DNA from: Bacteroidales bacterium
GTDB lineage: Bacteria > Bacteroidota > Bacteroidia > Bacteroidales > JAAYJT01
Direction: 5' to 3'
Assembly: GCA_012522795.1 (NCBI GenBank)
Contig: JAAYJT010000013.1
Location: 1-35,237, forward strand
DNA: 35,237 bases
Part shown: positions 1 through 9,391 of the stretch, in pieces
Position numbering within the stretch: the stretch's first letter is position 1
Layout: each line of letters opens with the position of its first letter
Translations under genes and position numbers: made by a program
The notes under the pieces: generated by a model
Seen by the model: the letters and a program-made list of their open reading frames with translations, nothing else
Database searches by the model: none
Told to the model about the DNA's origin: nothing

Positions 1-144
1 GAATAATATCAGCGCAAGTTTAGCGCAATAACGTATTCCTTTATTCATAAGCATAAATTTTTGTTTTATAAAAGTTCACCCTGCAAATAATACGAATTGT
101 ATTTACAATTATCAAAAATCAAAATACTTATCTGGTTTCTGAGT
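1..144. other. Left-edge non-coding stretch with small AT-rich inverted repeat
   Basis: No gene is visible here. It lies downstream of yqeY at the 3' end of the dcw operon. A perfect 7-bp inverted repeat (AATTGTA at 95-101 and TACAATT at 104-110, 2-base loop) could form a small AT-rich hairpin, but there is no GC-rich stem followed by a T-run, so I do not call a terminator. A short direct repeat AGCGCAA occurs twice near positions 11-28. Its role is unknown. Confidence 0.3.
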
Positions 145-603
145 TTAATTTCCGGCAAGCAGTTCCTTAACAATAGCTGCAATAGTTTTGTTATCAGCTT
201 TTCCCATCAGTTGCTTTGAAGCTTCGCCCATTACCTTCCCCATATCCTTTATACTTTTTGCATCAATGCTTTTGATTAGATCAGCAATAACAGCTCTGAC
301 ATCCTCTATATCGAGCTGTTTTGGCAAATATGCCTCGATAACAGAGATCTGGCTCTCTTCTGTTTGAGCAAGATCCATTCTTCCCTGGCTACGGAAAATT
401 TCAGCAGACTCCCGGCGTTGTTTAACCATTTTTTGCAATAGTTTAATTTCTTCCTCTTCCGAAATGGTTTCCACAAAAGCTGTCCCTCTGGTTTTCTCAA
501 GCAAAATAGCTGCTTTTATTGCTCTCAGTGCTTCCAGTTTACCGGCATCCCGCGCTAACATGGCAGCCTTGATATCAGTCATTATTTTTTGTTCGAGGTT
601 CAT
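145..603 (-). CDS. yqeY: GatB/YqeY domain-containing protein
   Basis: A 152-residue protein of the YqeY family, which is related to the tRNA-binding tail domain of GatB, the amidotransferase subunit that makes Gln-tRNA or Asn-tRNA. It starts with a helical segment (residues 1-20, MNLEQKIMTDIKAAMLARD) and keeps the family features: a basic stretch around residues 58-65 (MVKQRRES), a YLPKQL motif near residues 92-97, and a C-terminal part rich in small residues (GKVMGEASKQLMGKAD) ending in a helix. Length is normal for a stand-alone YqeY (about 150). It begins 11 bases after the ftsZ stop and is the last gene of the dcw operon, a position common in Bacteroidota. The cellular function of stand-alone YqeY is not well established; a tRNA- or translation-linked role is only inferred from the domain. 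Confidence 0.9.
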   Translation of the reverse strand: MNLEQKIMTDIKAAMLARDAGKLEALRAIKAAILLEKTRGTAFVETISEEEEIKLLQKMVKQRRESAEIFRSQGRMDLAQTEESQISVIEAYLPKQLDIEDVRAVIADLIKSIDAKSIKDMGKVMGEASKQLMGKADNKTIAAIVKELLAGN

Positions 604-614
604 AGTTAAAAGGA

Positions 615-2195
615 TTAATCCGGATTATCGTACAAATATGCGTTATTACTACGAATTTCAGTATTATTTTCCTCATCAACATCAAGAACATAACGTGAAG
701 CCTGCAAACCAACATTTGGAGGAGGATCTTTAAGTTCAAAATTCACACGTTTGTATGCCGGCTCATTTTCCAATTCACTTAATCCTGCCGGTGTTTTCAT
801 TTTCATGCTTAAGCTTTTCAGCCTTTGAATACGTTCTTCTGACTGTTTTCTCAGCAGGTCGGTATCTTCGGTTTCAAATGATTCAACAGGCTTGCTGGCC
901 GGTGCAAAAATCCTGTCTTCGTCAGTATCCTGAATGGTATCTTCAGTTTGTTTCAATTTTGGAGAATCAATTTCAAATTTCTGAATATTATCCTCTTCTT
1001 CTTTCATTAACGAAGATTCTTCAAGTTTCTCTTCTTCGTCCGGGAATAGCTTCATGGTTTCTGATTCTGACCTTTTTACTACCGGTTCAGATATCTGATC
1101 AAACAAGCTTATCAACTGATTATCAGGCTCGCTGGTTATTTCTTCATCCGGTCTGACCTCAATATGTTCCTTCTCTATGATATTGGAATCGGCAACTACA
1201 CCTACGATTTTCTTTTCTATCTTTGGATGTTCTGACTTTTTCCTGTTGAACCCTGTTGCAACAACTGTTACACTGATTTTTGAGCCAAGCTCAGGATTTC
1301 TTGCATAACCCCATAATATCTGAGCGCTCTGACCTGCCTCATTTTGAATATATTCAGTTATTTCATTGATCTCATCAACACTTATTTCATCTTCACCTGA
1401 ATTTATTTGCAACAAAATATTATCGGCACCTTTAATTGAGTTGTCGTTAAGCAATGGCGAATTTAACGCACCCTTCACAACCTTTGCTGCACGGTCCTCT
1501 CCGTCAGCGGTATCTGAACCCATTATAGCCTTGCCACTATCGGTTAAAACTGTTTTAACATCTTCAAAGTCAACGTTTACATATCCTTCCATAGTAATTA
1601 TCTCAGCTATGCCTTTAGCGGCAGTGGTAAGAATATCGTCAGCGCGGTTGAATGCCTCGCTTAATTTCAGGTTTCCGTATAGTTCCCGTAATTTATCATT
1701 ACTTATCAGCAGCAATGCATCAACATATTTCCTCATTTCTTCAATTCCGGCTTCAGCCTGCTGGCAGCGTTTGCGTCCTTCAAACGAAAATGGCAAGGTA
1801 ACAATACCCACAGTAAGTATGCCTGATTCACGGGCTGCCTGAGCAATTACAGGTGCTCCGCCGGTACCTGTGCCACCTCCCATTCCGGCTGTAATAAACA
1901 GCATTTTTGTATTCACCTGAAATATTTCATTGATCTGATCAATTTGCTCAAGTGTTGCAATCCGCCCTATTTCGGGTACTGAACCGGCTCCCAGCCCTCG
2001 TTTGCCCAATTGAATTTTTGTAGGAACCGGGCTAAGTTCCAATGCCTGAGCATCAGTATTGCAAACTATAAAATCCACACCTTTAATACCTTGCTCATAC
2101 ATGTATGATACGGCATTGCTTCCGCCGCCTCCTATTCCCAACACTTTAATAATGCTGGAACCATTTTTTGGCAGGTCAAATTCTAAGTCAGTCAT
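615..2195 (-). CDS. ftsZ: Cell division protein FtsZ
   Basis: Tubulin-like GTPase that polymerises at midcell into the Z ring. The 526-residue protein has the N-terminal nucleotide-binding GGGGSNAV (residues 22-29), the tubulin signature GGGTGTG (106-112) and the T7 synergy loop NxDxxD (N207, D209, D212) that completes the GTPase site of the neighbouring subunit. The globular domains end near residue 320. They are followed by an unusually long acidic, Glu/Asp-rich linker of about 180 residues and a conserved terminal peptide ending NNAYLYDNPD, the Bacteroidota form of the tail that binds FtsA and other partners. E. coli FtsZ is only 383 residues; the difference is almost all linker. It follows ftsA by 45 bases and precedes yqeY. 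All catalytic motifs are intact. Confidence 0.98.
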   Translation of the reverse strand: MTDLEFDLPKNGSSIIKVLGIGGGGSNAVSYMYEQGIKGVDFIVCNTDAQALELSPVPTKIQLGKRGLGAGSVPEIGRIATLEQIDQINEIFQVNTKMLFITAGMGGGTGTGGAPVIAQAARESGILTVGIVTLPFSFEGRKRCQQAEAGIEEMRKYVDALLLISNDKLRELYGNLKLSEAFNRADDILTTAAKGIAEIITMEGYVNVDFEDVKTVLTDSGKAIMGSDTADGEDRAAKVVKGALNSPLLNDNSIKGADNILLQINSGEDEISVDEINEITEYIQNEAGQSAQILWGYARNPELGSKISVTVVATGFNRKKSEHPKIEKKIVGVVADSNIIEKEHIEVRPDEEITSEPDNQLISLFDQISEPVVKRSESETMKLFPDEEEKLEESSLMKEEEDNIQKFEIDSPKLKQTEDTIQDTDEDRIFAPASKPVESFETEDTDLLRKQSEERIQRLKSLSMKMKTPAGLSELENEPAYKRVNFELKDPPPNVGLQASRYVLDVDEENNTEIRSNNAYLYDNPD

Positions 2196-2240
2196 TGTAA
2201 ATTCTCCTTAATTAATTTAGTGATTATTTATTTAATTTTC

Positions 2241-3521
2241 TTATGATTTTTTGAATAATTCTACCAGAACATTAAAAAATTTACCTCCTTGCCCTGAGCC
2301 AGAAGTACTTTTTGAAGAATAATAATCCTTCTTTTTTCTTTTCTCCTCTGATTGCTGAATTCCAAGCATTACAAGTCCTACTCCTGTTGCAAACATAGGG
2401 CTGCCAAGTTCTTTAGGCAAATCATTTGCAAGATGCTGGCTGGGATAACCAATACGAACATCCATGCCAGTAATAAATGATGTAAGCTGAGCCAGATGTT
2501 TTAACTGCGACCCGCCCCCTGTAAGAACAATGCCCCCAATCAGCTTATCTTCATAACCTGAATTCCTGATCTCATAACACACATGATCAATTATTTCTGT
2601 CATACGCGACTGAATAATGCCTGCAAGGTTGCGAAGGGTAATTTCTTTTGATGGTCTCCCCTGTAAGCCCGGTATTGTAACAATTTCCTCATCTTTATTT
2701 TCTTTTGCCACTGATGAACCAAACCTTACCTTAAGCTCCTCGGCATGTCTTTTAATAATTGAGCATCCCTTTTTAATATCTTCGGTTACTATGTCGCCTC
2801 CAAGAGGTATCACAGCAGTATATCTTATCAGATTATCCTGAAAAATCGCAAGATCAGTAGTACCTCCTCCAATGTCAACCAATGCAACTCCGGCTTCTTT
2901 TTCTTCTTCGCTTAGTACCGCTTCAGCTGAAGCAATTGGCTCAAGTATAAGGCCAGCCGCAGTAAGTTTTGCACTTTCCACACATTTAATAATGTTTTTG
3001 GCTGCCAATGTCTGTCCGGTTATAATATGGAAATTTGCTTCAAGTTTCGAACCCAATACACCGCGGGGTGCTTTTATACCAGTCTCACCGTCAACAGTGT
3101 ATTCCTGTGGTATCACTTCAATTATCTGTTCCCCCGGATTGATTACCAGCTTGTACATATCGTTGGTCAAACGATCAATTTCTTCCTGAGTAATCCCATC
3201 TTCTCTGTTATCGCGAATGATATGTCCCTGATGCTGTTGGCTTTTGATATGTTGCCCTGCAATACTAACATAAACCGAGTTAATATCCACATTGGCCCGA
3301 TGACCTGCAAACTCCACCACCTGCTGAATTCCTGCAACAGTATTTTCAATATTATTTACCATACCACGTCTTACACCATATGAATCAGTTTTGCCAAATC
3401 CAAGGATTTCAATCTTACCCAATTCATTAAGCCTTCCCACAATAGCAGCAATCTTTGTTGTGCCAATATCAAGTCCTACAATAATATCTGATTGTTCCAT
3501 AGTTGTTAGATTTTTGAACAT
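2241..3521 (-). CDS. ftsA: Cell division protein FtsA
   Basis: Actin-like ATPase that anchors FtsZ filaments to the membrane. Up to 426 residues. It shows the phosphate-1 motif GLDIGTTKIAAIVG (residues 16-29), the SHS2/1C domain in the middle (about 95-175), the phosphate-2 motif DIGGGTTDLAIF (216-227) and an adenosine motif GIVLTGGGSQL near 320-330. The last residues (FFNVLVELFKKS) form an amphipathic helix suited to membrane binding. The start is ambiguous. The first ATG (3519-3521) overlaps ftsQ by 16 bases and has a weak AGG upstream. A second in-frame ATG (3498-3500, MEQSDIIVGLDIG) lies 5 bases after the ftsQ stop and gives a more typical N terminus. It sits directly upstream of its partner ftsZ. 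Confidence 0.97.
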   Translation of the reverse strand: MFKNLTTMEQSDIIVGLDIGTTKIAAIVGRLNELGKIEILGFGKTDSYGVRRGMVNNIENTVAGIQQVVEFAGHRANVDINSVYVSIAGQHIKSQQHQGHIIRDNREDGITQEEIDRLTNDMYKLVINPGEQIIEVIPQEYTVDGETGIKAPRGVLGSKLEANFHIITGQTLAAKNIIKCVESAKLTAAGLILEPIASAEAVLSEEEKEAGVALVDIGGGTTDLAIFQDNLIRYTAVIPLGGDIVTEDIKKGCSIIKRHAEELKVRFGSSVAKENKDEEIVTIPGLQGRPSKEITLRNLAGIIQSRMTEIIDHVCYEIRNSGYEDKLIGGIVLTGGGSQLKHLAQLTSFITGMDVRIGYPSQHLANDLPKELGSPMFATGVGLVMLGIQQSEEKRKKKDYYSSKSTSGSGQGGKFFNVLVELFKKS

Positions 3522-4297
3522 ACTACCTGTTTGTTGTATTTTAAGTTGATTGTTTTATATAAATCAAGGTTTTGAATAGCTTTTTCCGAGCGATAAAACT
3601 TTACCAGCCTGTCTAACTTATTTTCAGCTTCAAATCCGTCTCCAAACAAAATTCTCTGCCTGCCGACATGAGTATATAATTCAAGTTCATCGTTATGATT
3701 TATAAATATCTGTTCAATTAAAGATTGCAAAAAGTCATCATCATGAATATATAAACCCACCTGAAGAGCCTGATACAGGCTACTGCTCCTGAACACAGGC
3801 ATATTTTCTGCCATCATCTGTAAATTAATTCCGGGCTTCAGTTGGTCAGGCTGTAGTATATCGCTATTTATAATCAGTAGTCTGTGAGGATGATTTTTCG
3901 ACAATGACATAACCACACCTTTATTGTCAACGTACCAGGCTTCGCTGCCAAACATAACTTTAACTGCCGGCACCCGCTGAACAGCCCTGATACGTAATAA
4001 ACCGTCAAGTGTCAAATCAATGTCGCAGTTTTCGATATAATGAGTTTTAAGGATCTCATCCCTTATCTGAGCAATATCCCCCGCTGTTAAAACCCTGCCT
4101 TCGGGAGCCCCGAGTTTATTTTTGATAAGTGCTCTTATTTCAGATTTTGTAATCAAGGTATCCTGGTTTATATATTTCAAATCAATTTCCTGGCTTACGC
4201 AAACCATAGTACTATGCTCCTGCCTGATAAAACCAAGCAAAACGAAAACTCCTGCCAGTAACAAAATGGTAAAGACTATATTTAAGATACGCTTCAT
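3506..4297 (-). CDS. ftsQ: Cell division protein FtsQ/DivIB
   Basis: A bitopic divisome protein that links the early Z ring to the septal peptidoglycan synthase. The 263-residue protein has a short cytoplasmic N terminus, one membrane segment (about residues 5-23, IVFTILLLAGVFVLLGFI) and a periplasmic part. That part begins with a POTRA-like region (about 40-110, including SEIRALIKNKLG) and continues into the FtsQ beta domain with AVKVMFGSEAWYVDNKGVVM. FtsQ is weakly conserved in sequence; the call rests on this architecture and on its place between murC and ftsA. Its ATG overlaps the murC stop by 4 bases (ATGA), so the two are translationally coupled. Confidence 0.9.
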   Translation of the reverse strand: MKRILNIVFTILLLAGVFVLLGFIRQEHSTMVCVSQEIDLKYINQDTLITKSEIRALIKNKLGAPEGRVLTAGDIAQIRDEILKTHYIENCDIDLTLDGLLRIRAVQRVPAVKVMFGSEAWYVDNKGVVMSLSKNHPHRLLIINSDILQPDQLKPGINLQMMAENMPVFRSSSLYQALQVGLYIHDDDFLQSLIEQIFINHNDELELYTHVGRQRILFGDGFEAENKLDRLVKFYRSEKAIQNLDLYKTINLKYNKQVVCSKI

Positions 4298-5685
4298 GAA
4301 TGTATGGCTTTAAAGGTTGTTTCAATTGGTTCAACAAGTCTGTCAATATCGCCGGCGCCAATAGTTAAAAGAATTTCGGGTTTGATAACTTTTAAAAATG
4401 ATATGAGATCTTCTTTGGCACACAGATATTTATGTTGATGATCTATCATCTTCAGTAGGTTTTCAGAGCTTACCCCTTCAATGGGCAACTCTCTTGCAGG
4501 ATAAATATCAAGCAAAATAATTATGTCCAGCGCTTTTAAACTCTGAGCAAATTCACCGGCAAAATCACGGGTCCGGGTGTAAAGATGCGGCTGAAATACT
4601 CCTGTAATTTTTTTCTCAGGATATAATTTTCGCACTGAATCAATGCAGGCTGTAATTTCATTTGGGTGATGAGCGTAATCATCAATGAATATGAAATTGT
4701 CGCGCTCTATCCTGATATCAAAACGCCGTTTAACGCCTTTAAAGGATGATAATCCGGTTTTTACTGTTTCTTCATCTGCATTGGTAAGAATAGCAACTGC
4801 CGAAGCTGCCACCGCATTTTCAAGGTTGATAATGCCCGGAATTCCTGATTGCAGACCTTTTACCTCCCTAAAAGGTGTAACTAAATCAAATTTGTTAATC
4901 CCGCTCTTCACATTAATATTAATTGCATGAAAATCAGCTTTTTCAGAAAGCGAATATGAATAAACCGATACTGACTCATTTACTTCAGTAAAGAGTTCAA
5001 TACCTTTTTTTATCAGAAGTTTTCCATTAGGTTTTATTTTTGAAGTAAATGACCGGAATGAGTTTTTAAGATGCTGGTGATCGCCATATATATCAAGATG
5101 ATCGGCATCAGTTGAGGTAATCACGGCAATCCATGGTCCTAACTGTAAAAACGAACGGTCGTATTCATCGGCTTCAGTAACAAAAAGATCAGTTTCAGGT
5201 GCGAACACCAGATTTGATCCCAGATTTTTTGATATTCCTCCAAGTAGGGCATTGCATTTATTTGAACCCTGATTCAAAACATGAGCTATCCAGCACGATA
5301 TGCTTGTTTTACCGTGTGTTCCTGCCACTGCAATAAGACGCTTATCTCTGGTAAGAAACCCTAATAATTCAGCCCTTTTCATTAGGGGAATATCAGAAGC
5401 TGATAAATGAACAAACTCCTTATTATTTTTAGGAATGGCAGGAGTATAAACAGCCAGATCTAAAGCTGAGGGTATAAGTCTGGTATTTTCTTCATAATGA
5501 ACCGGAATTCCCTGAGAAATAAGTTCCTGAGTTAATTTTGACTCAGTACGGTCATATCCTGATACATTCACACCCTGAGCCTTGAGCATCCTGGCAAGAG
5601 CACTCATGCCAATACCCCCGATCCCTAGAAAATAAACATTTCTCCAGGATTCTTCAGCCGGAATATGACTTTTTACTTTATTCAT
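4294..5685 (-). CDS. murC: UDP-N-acetylmuramate--L-alanine ligase
   Basis: Cytoplasmic Mur ligase that adds L-Ala to UDP-MurNAc, the first step of stem-peptide synthesis. The 463-residue protein has a Rossmann-type N-terminal domain with GIGGIGMSALA (residues 21-31), the ATP-binding GTHGKTS (122-128), the central-domain ligase motifs including EADEYDRSF, and a C-terminal domain with DDYAHHPNEI, the usual MurC form of the conserved motif. Length is typical (about 460-490). Its start codon shares one base with the murG stop (TGATG-like), and its stop overlaps ftsQ by 4 bases. Tight spacing on both sides marks a polycistronic mRNA. Confidence 0.98.
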   Translation of the reverse strand: MNKVKSHIPAEESWRNVYFLGIGGIGMSALARMLKAQGVNVSGYDRTESKLTQELISQGIPVHYEENTRLIPSALDLAVYTPAIPKNNKEFVHLSASDIPLMKRAELLGFLTRDKRLIAVAGTHGKTSISCWIAHVLNQGSNKCNALLGGISKNLGSNLVFAPETDLFVTEADEYDRSFLQLGPWIAVITSTDADHLDIYGDHQHLKNSFRSFTSKIKPNGKLLIKKGIELFTEVNESVSVYSYSLSEKADFHAININVKSGINKFDLVTPFREVKGLQSGIPGIINLENAVAASAVAILTNADEETVKTGLSSFKGVKRRFDIRIERDNFIFIDDYAHHPNEITACIDSVRKLYPEKKITGVFQPHLYTRTRDFAGEFAQSLKALDIIILLDIYPARELPIEGVSSENLLKMIDHQHKYLCAKEDLISFLKVIKPEILLTIGAGDIDRLVEPIETTFKAIHS

Positions 5686-6806
5686 CAGTTTTTTCTGTTT
5701 TTATCTGCAACCGCCAATACCTCTTTTGCAATTCTCTCAGCAGCATCGGTATATGCCATTTTTTTTATATTTTCTGAGAGTTTAAGCAAAACCACATTAT
5801 CATTTATTATCTCGATTATTGTTTTTCCAAGTTTTTCTCTTGCTTCACTATCCCTTATCATTATTGCCGCCTTATTTTTCACTAACGCCATGGCATTATG
5901 AGTCTGATGATCTTCAGCCACATTGGGCGAAGGAATAAGAACAGCAGGTTTGCCCACAATACACAATTCTGATAGCGAAAGTGCGCCGGCTCTTGACACC
6001 ACAATATCAGCAATGGCATAAGCCAGATCCATTCTGGAAATGAATTCCATTATTCTTATCCCTTTACTTTCAACTTCGGGGATAAGACCGGCAGCTTCAG
6101 GAAAATAATTTTTACCACATTGCCATATCACCTGCAATCCATTATCAATAAAGAGCTGTAAATATTTATGTATGCTTTCATTTATTGTTCGGGCGCCAAG
6201 GCTTCCGCCGGTAACCAGCAATGTTTTATGTTTTGTATCAAGATTAAAATAAGCGGCAGCTTCCTGTTTTTTGGTTTCTGTGTTCAAAATATCTTTACGA
6301 ACCGGATTGCCGTACAGTAGGATTTTATCCTGCGGAAAATACTTCTCCATGTTTTCGTATGCAACACAAATACGTTCAGCCTTGCCCGCAAGCAATTTAT
6401 TTGTAACTCCCGGATAGGAATTCTGCTCCTGTATCACAGCCGGAATACCTGAATTCATAGCTACTTTCAACAAAGGTCCTGAAGCATAGCCCCCCACTCC
6501 TACTACCACGCCGGGTTTAAACCTGCGGATAATGCTTCTTGATTTTATAAGACTGATTATCAGGCGGAAAGGAAAAGAGATCAAAGAAAGCGAAAGCCTG
6601 CGCTGAAATCCTCTTACCGGGATTCCTTTAATCGGATATCCTGCGGCGGGTACTTTTTCCATTTCCATTTTGCCTGTAGCTCCCACAAATAGAATATTAG
6701 CCTGAGGTTCAAGGTTCTTCAAAGCATCGGCAATGGCGATGGCAGGAAAAACATGTCCTCCGGTTCCACCTCCGCTGATTATGATATTTAATGGTTTCTC
6801 AGGCAT
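5685..6806 (-). CDS. murG: UDP-GlcNAc--lipid I N-acetylglucosamine transferase
   Basis: Membrane-associated GT28 glycosyltransferase that adds GlcNAc to lipid I to make lipid II on the cytoplasmic face. From the chosen start it has 373 residues, with the lipid-I-binding GGGTGGH at residues 12-18, a second glycine motif GVGGYASGP, and the UDP-GlcNAc site including SRAGALSLSEL in the C-terminal half. The open frame extends to 6872 and adds a hydrophobic leader, but that stretch overlaps the end of ftsW by about 70 bases and is not a family feature. I therefore use the ATG at 6804-6806 (MPEKPLNIIISGGG), overlapping ftsW by 8 bases; the ATG at 6816-6818 is also possible. Confidence 0.95.
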   Translation of the reverse strand: MPEKPLNIIISGGGTGGHVFPAIAIADALKNLEPQANILFVGATGKMEMEKVPAAGYPIKGIPVRGFQRRLSLSLISFPFRLIISLIKSRSIIRRFKPGVVVGVGGYASGPLLKVAMNSGIPAVIQEQNSYPGVTNKLLAGKAERICVAYENMEKYFPQDKILLYGNPVRKDILNTETKKQEAAAYFNLDTKHKTLLVTGGSLGARTINESIHKYLQLFIDNGLQVIWQCGKNYFPEAAGLIPEVESKGIRIMEFISRMDLAYAIADIVVSRAGALSLSELCIVGKPAVLIPSPNVAEDHQTHNAMALVKNKAAIMIRDSEAREKLGKTIIEIINDNVVLLKLSENIKKMAYTDAAERIAKEVLAVADKNRKN

Positions 6807-7953
6807 AGGCTTCAACATTTTTTTCTGTATCTTCAACAAAACGACTAATACTGAGCATAATACCAATAGCAATACTGGTGAACCATATTGATGTTCCGCC
6901 CATACTTATCAACGGCAAAGGCTGCCCTGTAACCGGCAATAAACCTACTGTTACGCCCATGTTTATAAATGCCTGGAATACCAGGCTGAAACTCAGCCCA
7001 AAAGCGAGTATGGTCCCGAAAATATTATTGGACTTCGTTGCAATCCTAATGCCCCGGAATAAGAGAATTAAATATATGAGGATCAATCCGAAGCCACCGG
7101 CTAAACCATACTCTTCTATAATAATTGCATAAATAAAATCAGAAAAAACCTGTGGCAGCCAGTTCTTTTGATTACTGTTCCCCGGACCTTTTCCCAGAAT
7201 AGTTCCTTCGGCAATTGCAATTTTTGAATGTGTTATCTGCCATTTACCTTCTTCACTCTTTCCCAAATAACTTTCAATGCGTTTATCCCAGGTTGAAGTA
7301 CGGTTAATGCTGTCACTTCCCTTAGGAATGGCAAGATAGATTAGAAAAGCCACAGAAAGAGATCCTACAGTGATAAGTAAAAATTTCATCCTCACTCTTC
7401 CTATGAACATTATAACCAGGCTGGTGAAAAACACAATAGCTGCTGTTGACAGGTTCGAAGGCAATATCAAACCAGTAATGATAAGGGTTGGAAACAGTAG
7501 CAATGTTAAAAAATATCTGTAATCGCTAATTTCTTCACGTGCTTTTGATAGTATCCATGCCAGATAAATAAGTAAAGCAAGTTTGGCAAAATCCGATGGC
7601 TGAATGGTCAGGTTAATTATTGGTAATACCAAATATCTTTTCGCATCAAACATTGTGGTTCCAAACACCAGAACAGCAATTAACAGGAATATTGATAACG
7701 TTATTCCATAATGCGATTTTCGTCCAAACCATTGAAAAGGGATCAGATGAGTAAGATACATTAAAACCAGACCTAAACCCAGGATCCCCAGATGCTTTAG
7801 CAGATAATATTCAGTGTTATCCTGCTGATACCGGTAAGCCAGTGAACTAGATGAACTATAAACTGCCAGAATTGAGTATATTGAAAACAGAATGACAACA
7901 ACCCAGATGGCTTTGTCACCCCCTATGTTTAATTTTATTTTACCGTTGCTCAT
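6799..7953 (-). CDS. ftsW: Septal peptidoglycan glycosyltransferase FtsW (SEDS family)
   Basis: Polytopic SEDS protein that polymerises lipid II at the septum together with the transpeptidase FtsI. The 384-residue protein has about ten hydrophobic segments. Family signatures are the region LPIINLTIQPSDFAKLALL, the GPGNSNQKNWLPQVFSDFIYA loop followed by IIEEYGLAGG, and the C-terminal PLPLISMGGTS. The first matches the conserved QPSEFAK-type motif of SEDS proteins, with Asp in place of Glu. It could in principle be RodA, but the position between murD and murG in a dcw cluster with ftsI and ftsQ makes FtsW the natural reading. It is separated from murD by 75 bases with no clear promoter. Confidence 0.95.
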   Translation of the reverse strand: MSNGKIKLNIGGDKAIWVVVILFSIYSILAVYSSSSSLAYRYQQDNTEYYLLKHLGILGLGLVLMYLTHLIPFQWFGRKSHYGITLSIFLLIAVLVFGTTMFDAKRYLVLPIINLTIQPSDFAKLALLIYLAWILSKAREEISDYRYFLTLLLFPTLIITGLILPSNLSTAAIVFFTSLVIMFIGRVRMKFLLITVGSLSVAFLIYLAIPKGSDSINRTSTWDKRIESYLGKSEEGKWQITHSKIAIAEGTILGKGPGNSNQKNWLPQVFSDFIYAIIIEEYGLAGGFGLILIYLILLFRGIRIATKSNNIFGTILAFGLSFSLVFQAFINMGVTVGLLPVTGQPLPLISMGGTSIWFTSIAIGIMLSISRFVEDTEKNVEAYA

Positions 7954-8028
7954 TATTAAAAGGTTTTAGCTGGTTTTCAATGGCTTATATCTATTATTAA
8001 CTTTCTATGTTTTTGATTTTCAAACCAA

Positions 8029-9372
8029 TTATAATTTCCTTACCAGTTCTTTGAACTGATTTCCTCTGTCTTCATAATTTTCAAACAAATCAAAACTGGC
8101 ACATGCAGGTGAAAGCAATACTGTATCACCCGGTTCGCTTAAATAATAAGCAGTTTTTACAGCATCTTCAGCCGAACGGGTATCAACAATAACCTTTACA
8201 ACTCCCGCAAAAGCTTCATGAATTCTTGAATTATCAAGTCCAAGGCATACAACGGCTTTAACTTTTGATTTTACCAGTTCCATCAGCTCTGAATAATCAT
8301 TACCCTTGTCAACACCTCCGGCTATCCAGATTATGGGTTTCAAAGAGCTTTCAAGCGCCCACCATGTTGAATTGATATTTGTGGCTTTTGAATCATTAAT
8401 AAACTGAACCCCATGAACATTTGCCACAAACTCAAGCCTGTGATCAACATTCTGAAAATCACCCAGACTTTTTCTGATGGTGTCCTTGCGCAAATTCATC
8501 AAACTTGCGCTGATACCGGCAGCCATCGAGTTGTAAATATTATGTCGTCCCTGCAATGCCAATTGTTCGATTGTCATACTAAAATGGTTTATATTGGTTT
8601 GTATAACTACTTCATTATCTTTTATATAAGCTCCGTTCTGTCTTATCTCCTGCTTAATTGAAAAAGGATAAACCCTCGCTTTCACTTCCCTCATTTTTAA
8701 TTCCTCCGCAATTATTGGATCATCAGCGCAATAAATGAATGCATCATCGTTTGTCTGATTTTGTGTGATCCTGAATTTAGATTCAATATAATTACTGAAG
8801 CGGTTGTCGTAGCGATCCAGATGATCAGGTGTGATATTGAGTAAAACTGCTATATCGGCTTTGAAATCAAACATTCCGTCCAACTGGAAGCTGCTTATTT
8901 CAAGTACGTAGTAATCATAGTTTTGCAGTGCCACCTGTTGAGCAAAGCTTTTTCCGATATTCCCTGCCACACCTGCATTCAATTTCCCAGCCTTCAGAAT
9001 ATGCCATAAAAGCGCAGCCGTGGTGGTTTTACCATTACTTCCTGTAATACATACTTTAAAAGCATTTGAATATCGTGCTGCAAATTCAATTTCTGAAATA
9101 ATAGGCACTCCATTCTCACGTATAGCTCTAAGCAATGGAATCTGATCAGGGATACCGGGGCTTTTAATCACCTCTCCGGCTTTCAGCAATTCCGCTACTG
9201 AGTGCATACCTTCTTCAAAATCAATGTCATACTGTAAAAGAACGTTTTTATATTTTGTTTTAATTTTTCCCTTATCTGAAACAAAAACCGGTATTCCCCG
9301 TGTTTTTGCAAGTATTGCAGCTCCTACCCCGCTTTCGCCAGCACCAAGCACTGCAATACCATCTTTAGTCAT
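8029..9372 (-). CDS. murD: UDP-N-acetylmuramoylalanine--D-glutamate ligase
   Basis: Cytoplasmic Mur ligase that adds D-Glu to UDP-MurNAc-L-Ala. The 447-residue protein opens with a nucleotide-fold motif VLGAGESGVGAAILA (residues 8-22), followed by SPGIP (71-75), the ATP-binding GSNGKTTT (111-118), NITPDHLDRY in the central domain, and the C-terminal motif FINDSKATNINST containing the DSKATN signature of MurD. LLSPACASFDLFENYEDRGNQF closely matches the usual MurD C-terminal block. Length is typical. It follows mraY by 19 bases and belongs to the same operon. Confidence 0.98.
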   Translation of the reverse strand: MTKDGIAVLGAGESGVGAAILAKTRGIPVFVSDKGKIKTKYKNVLLQYDIDFEEGMHSVAELLKAGEVIKSPGIPDQIPLLRAIRENGVPIISEIEFAARYSNAFKVCITGSNGKTTTAALLWHILKAGKLNAGVAGNIGKSFAQQVALQNYDYYVLEISSFQLDGMFDFKADIAVLLNITPDHLDRYDNRFSNYIESKFRITQNQTNDDAFIYCADDPIIAEELKMREVKARVYPFSIKQEIRQNGAYIKDNEVVIQTNINHFSMTIEQLALQGRHNIYNSMAAGISASLMNLRKDTIRKSLGDFQNVDHRLEFVANVHGVQFINDSKATNINSTWWALESSLKPIIWIAGGVDKGNDYSELMELVKSKVKAVVCLGLDNSRIHEAFAGVVKVIVDTRSAEDAVKTAYYLSEPGDTVLLSPACASFDLFENYEDRGNQFKELVRKL

Positions 9373-9391
9373 ATCATATTCCTTTCATTAT

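Noticed and set aside
11-28. Direct repeat AGCGCAA at the left edge
   Set aside because: Only two copies of 7 bases, without any partner feature in view at the window boundary.
755-1842. Open frames on the plus strand opposite ftsZ (755-1156 and 1366-1842)
   Set aside because: They lie wholly inside the clearly coding ftsZ, have no recognisable domain, and are explained by the antisense reading of a long conserved gene.
6807-6872. Longer MurG with a hydrophobic leader
   Set aside because: The leader overlaps about 70 bases of ftsW and MurG is not expected to carry a membrane-spanning N terminus; it is probably a by-product of ftsW codons in another frame.
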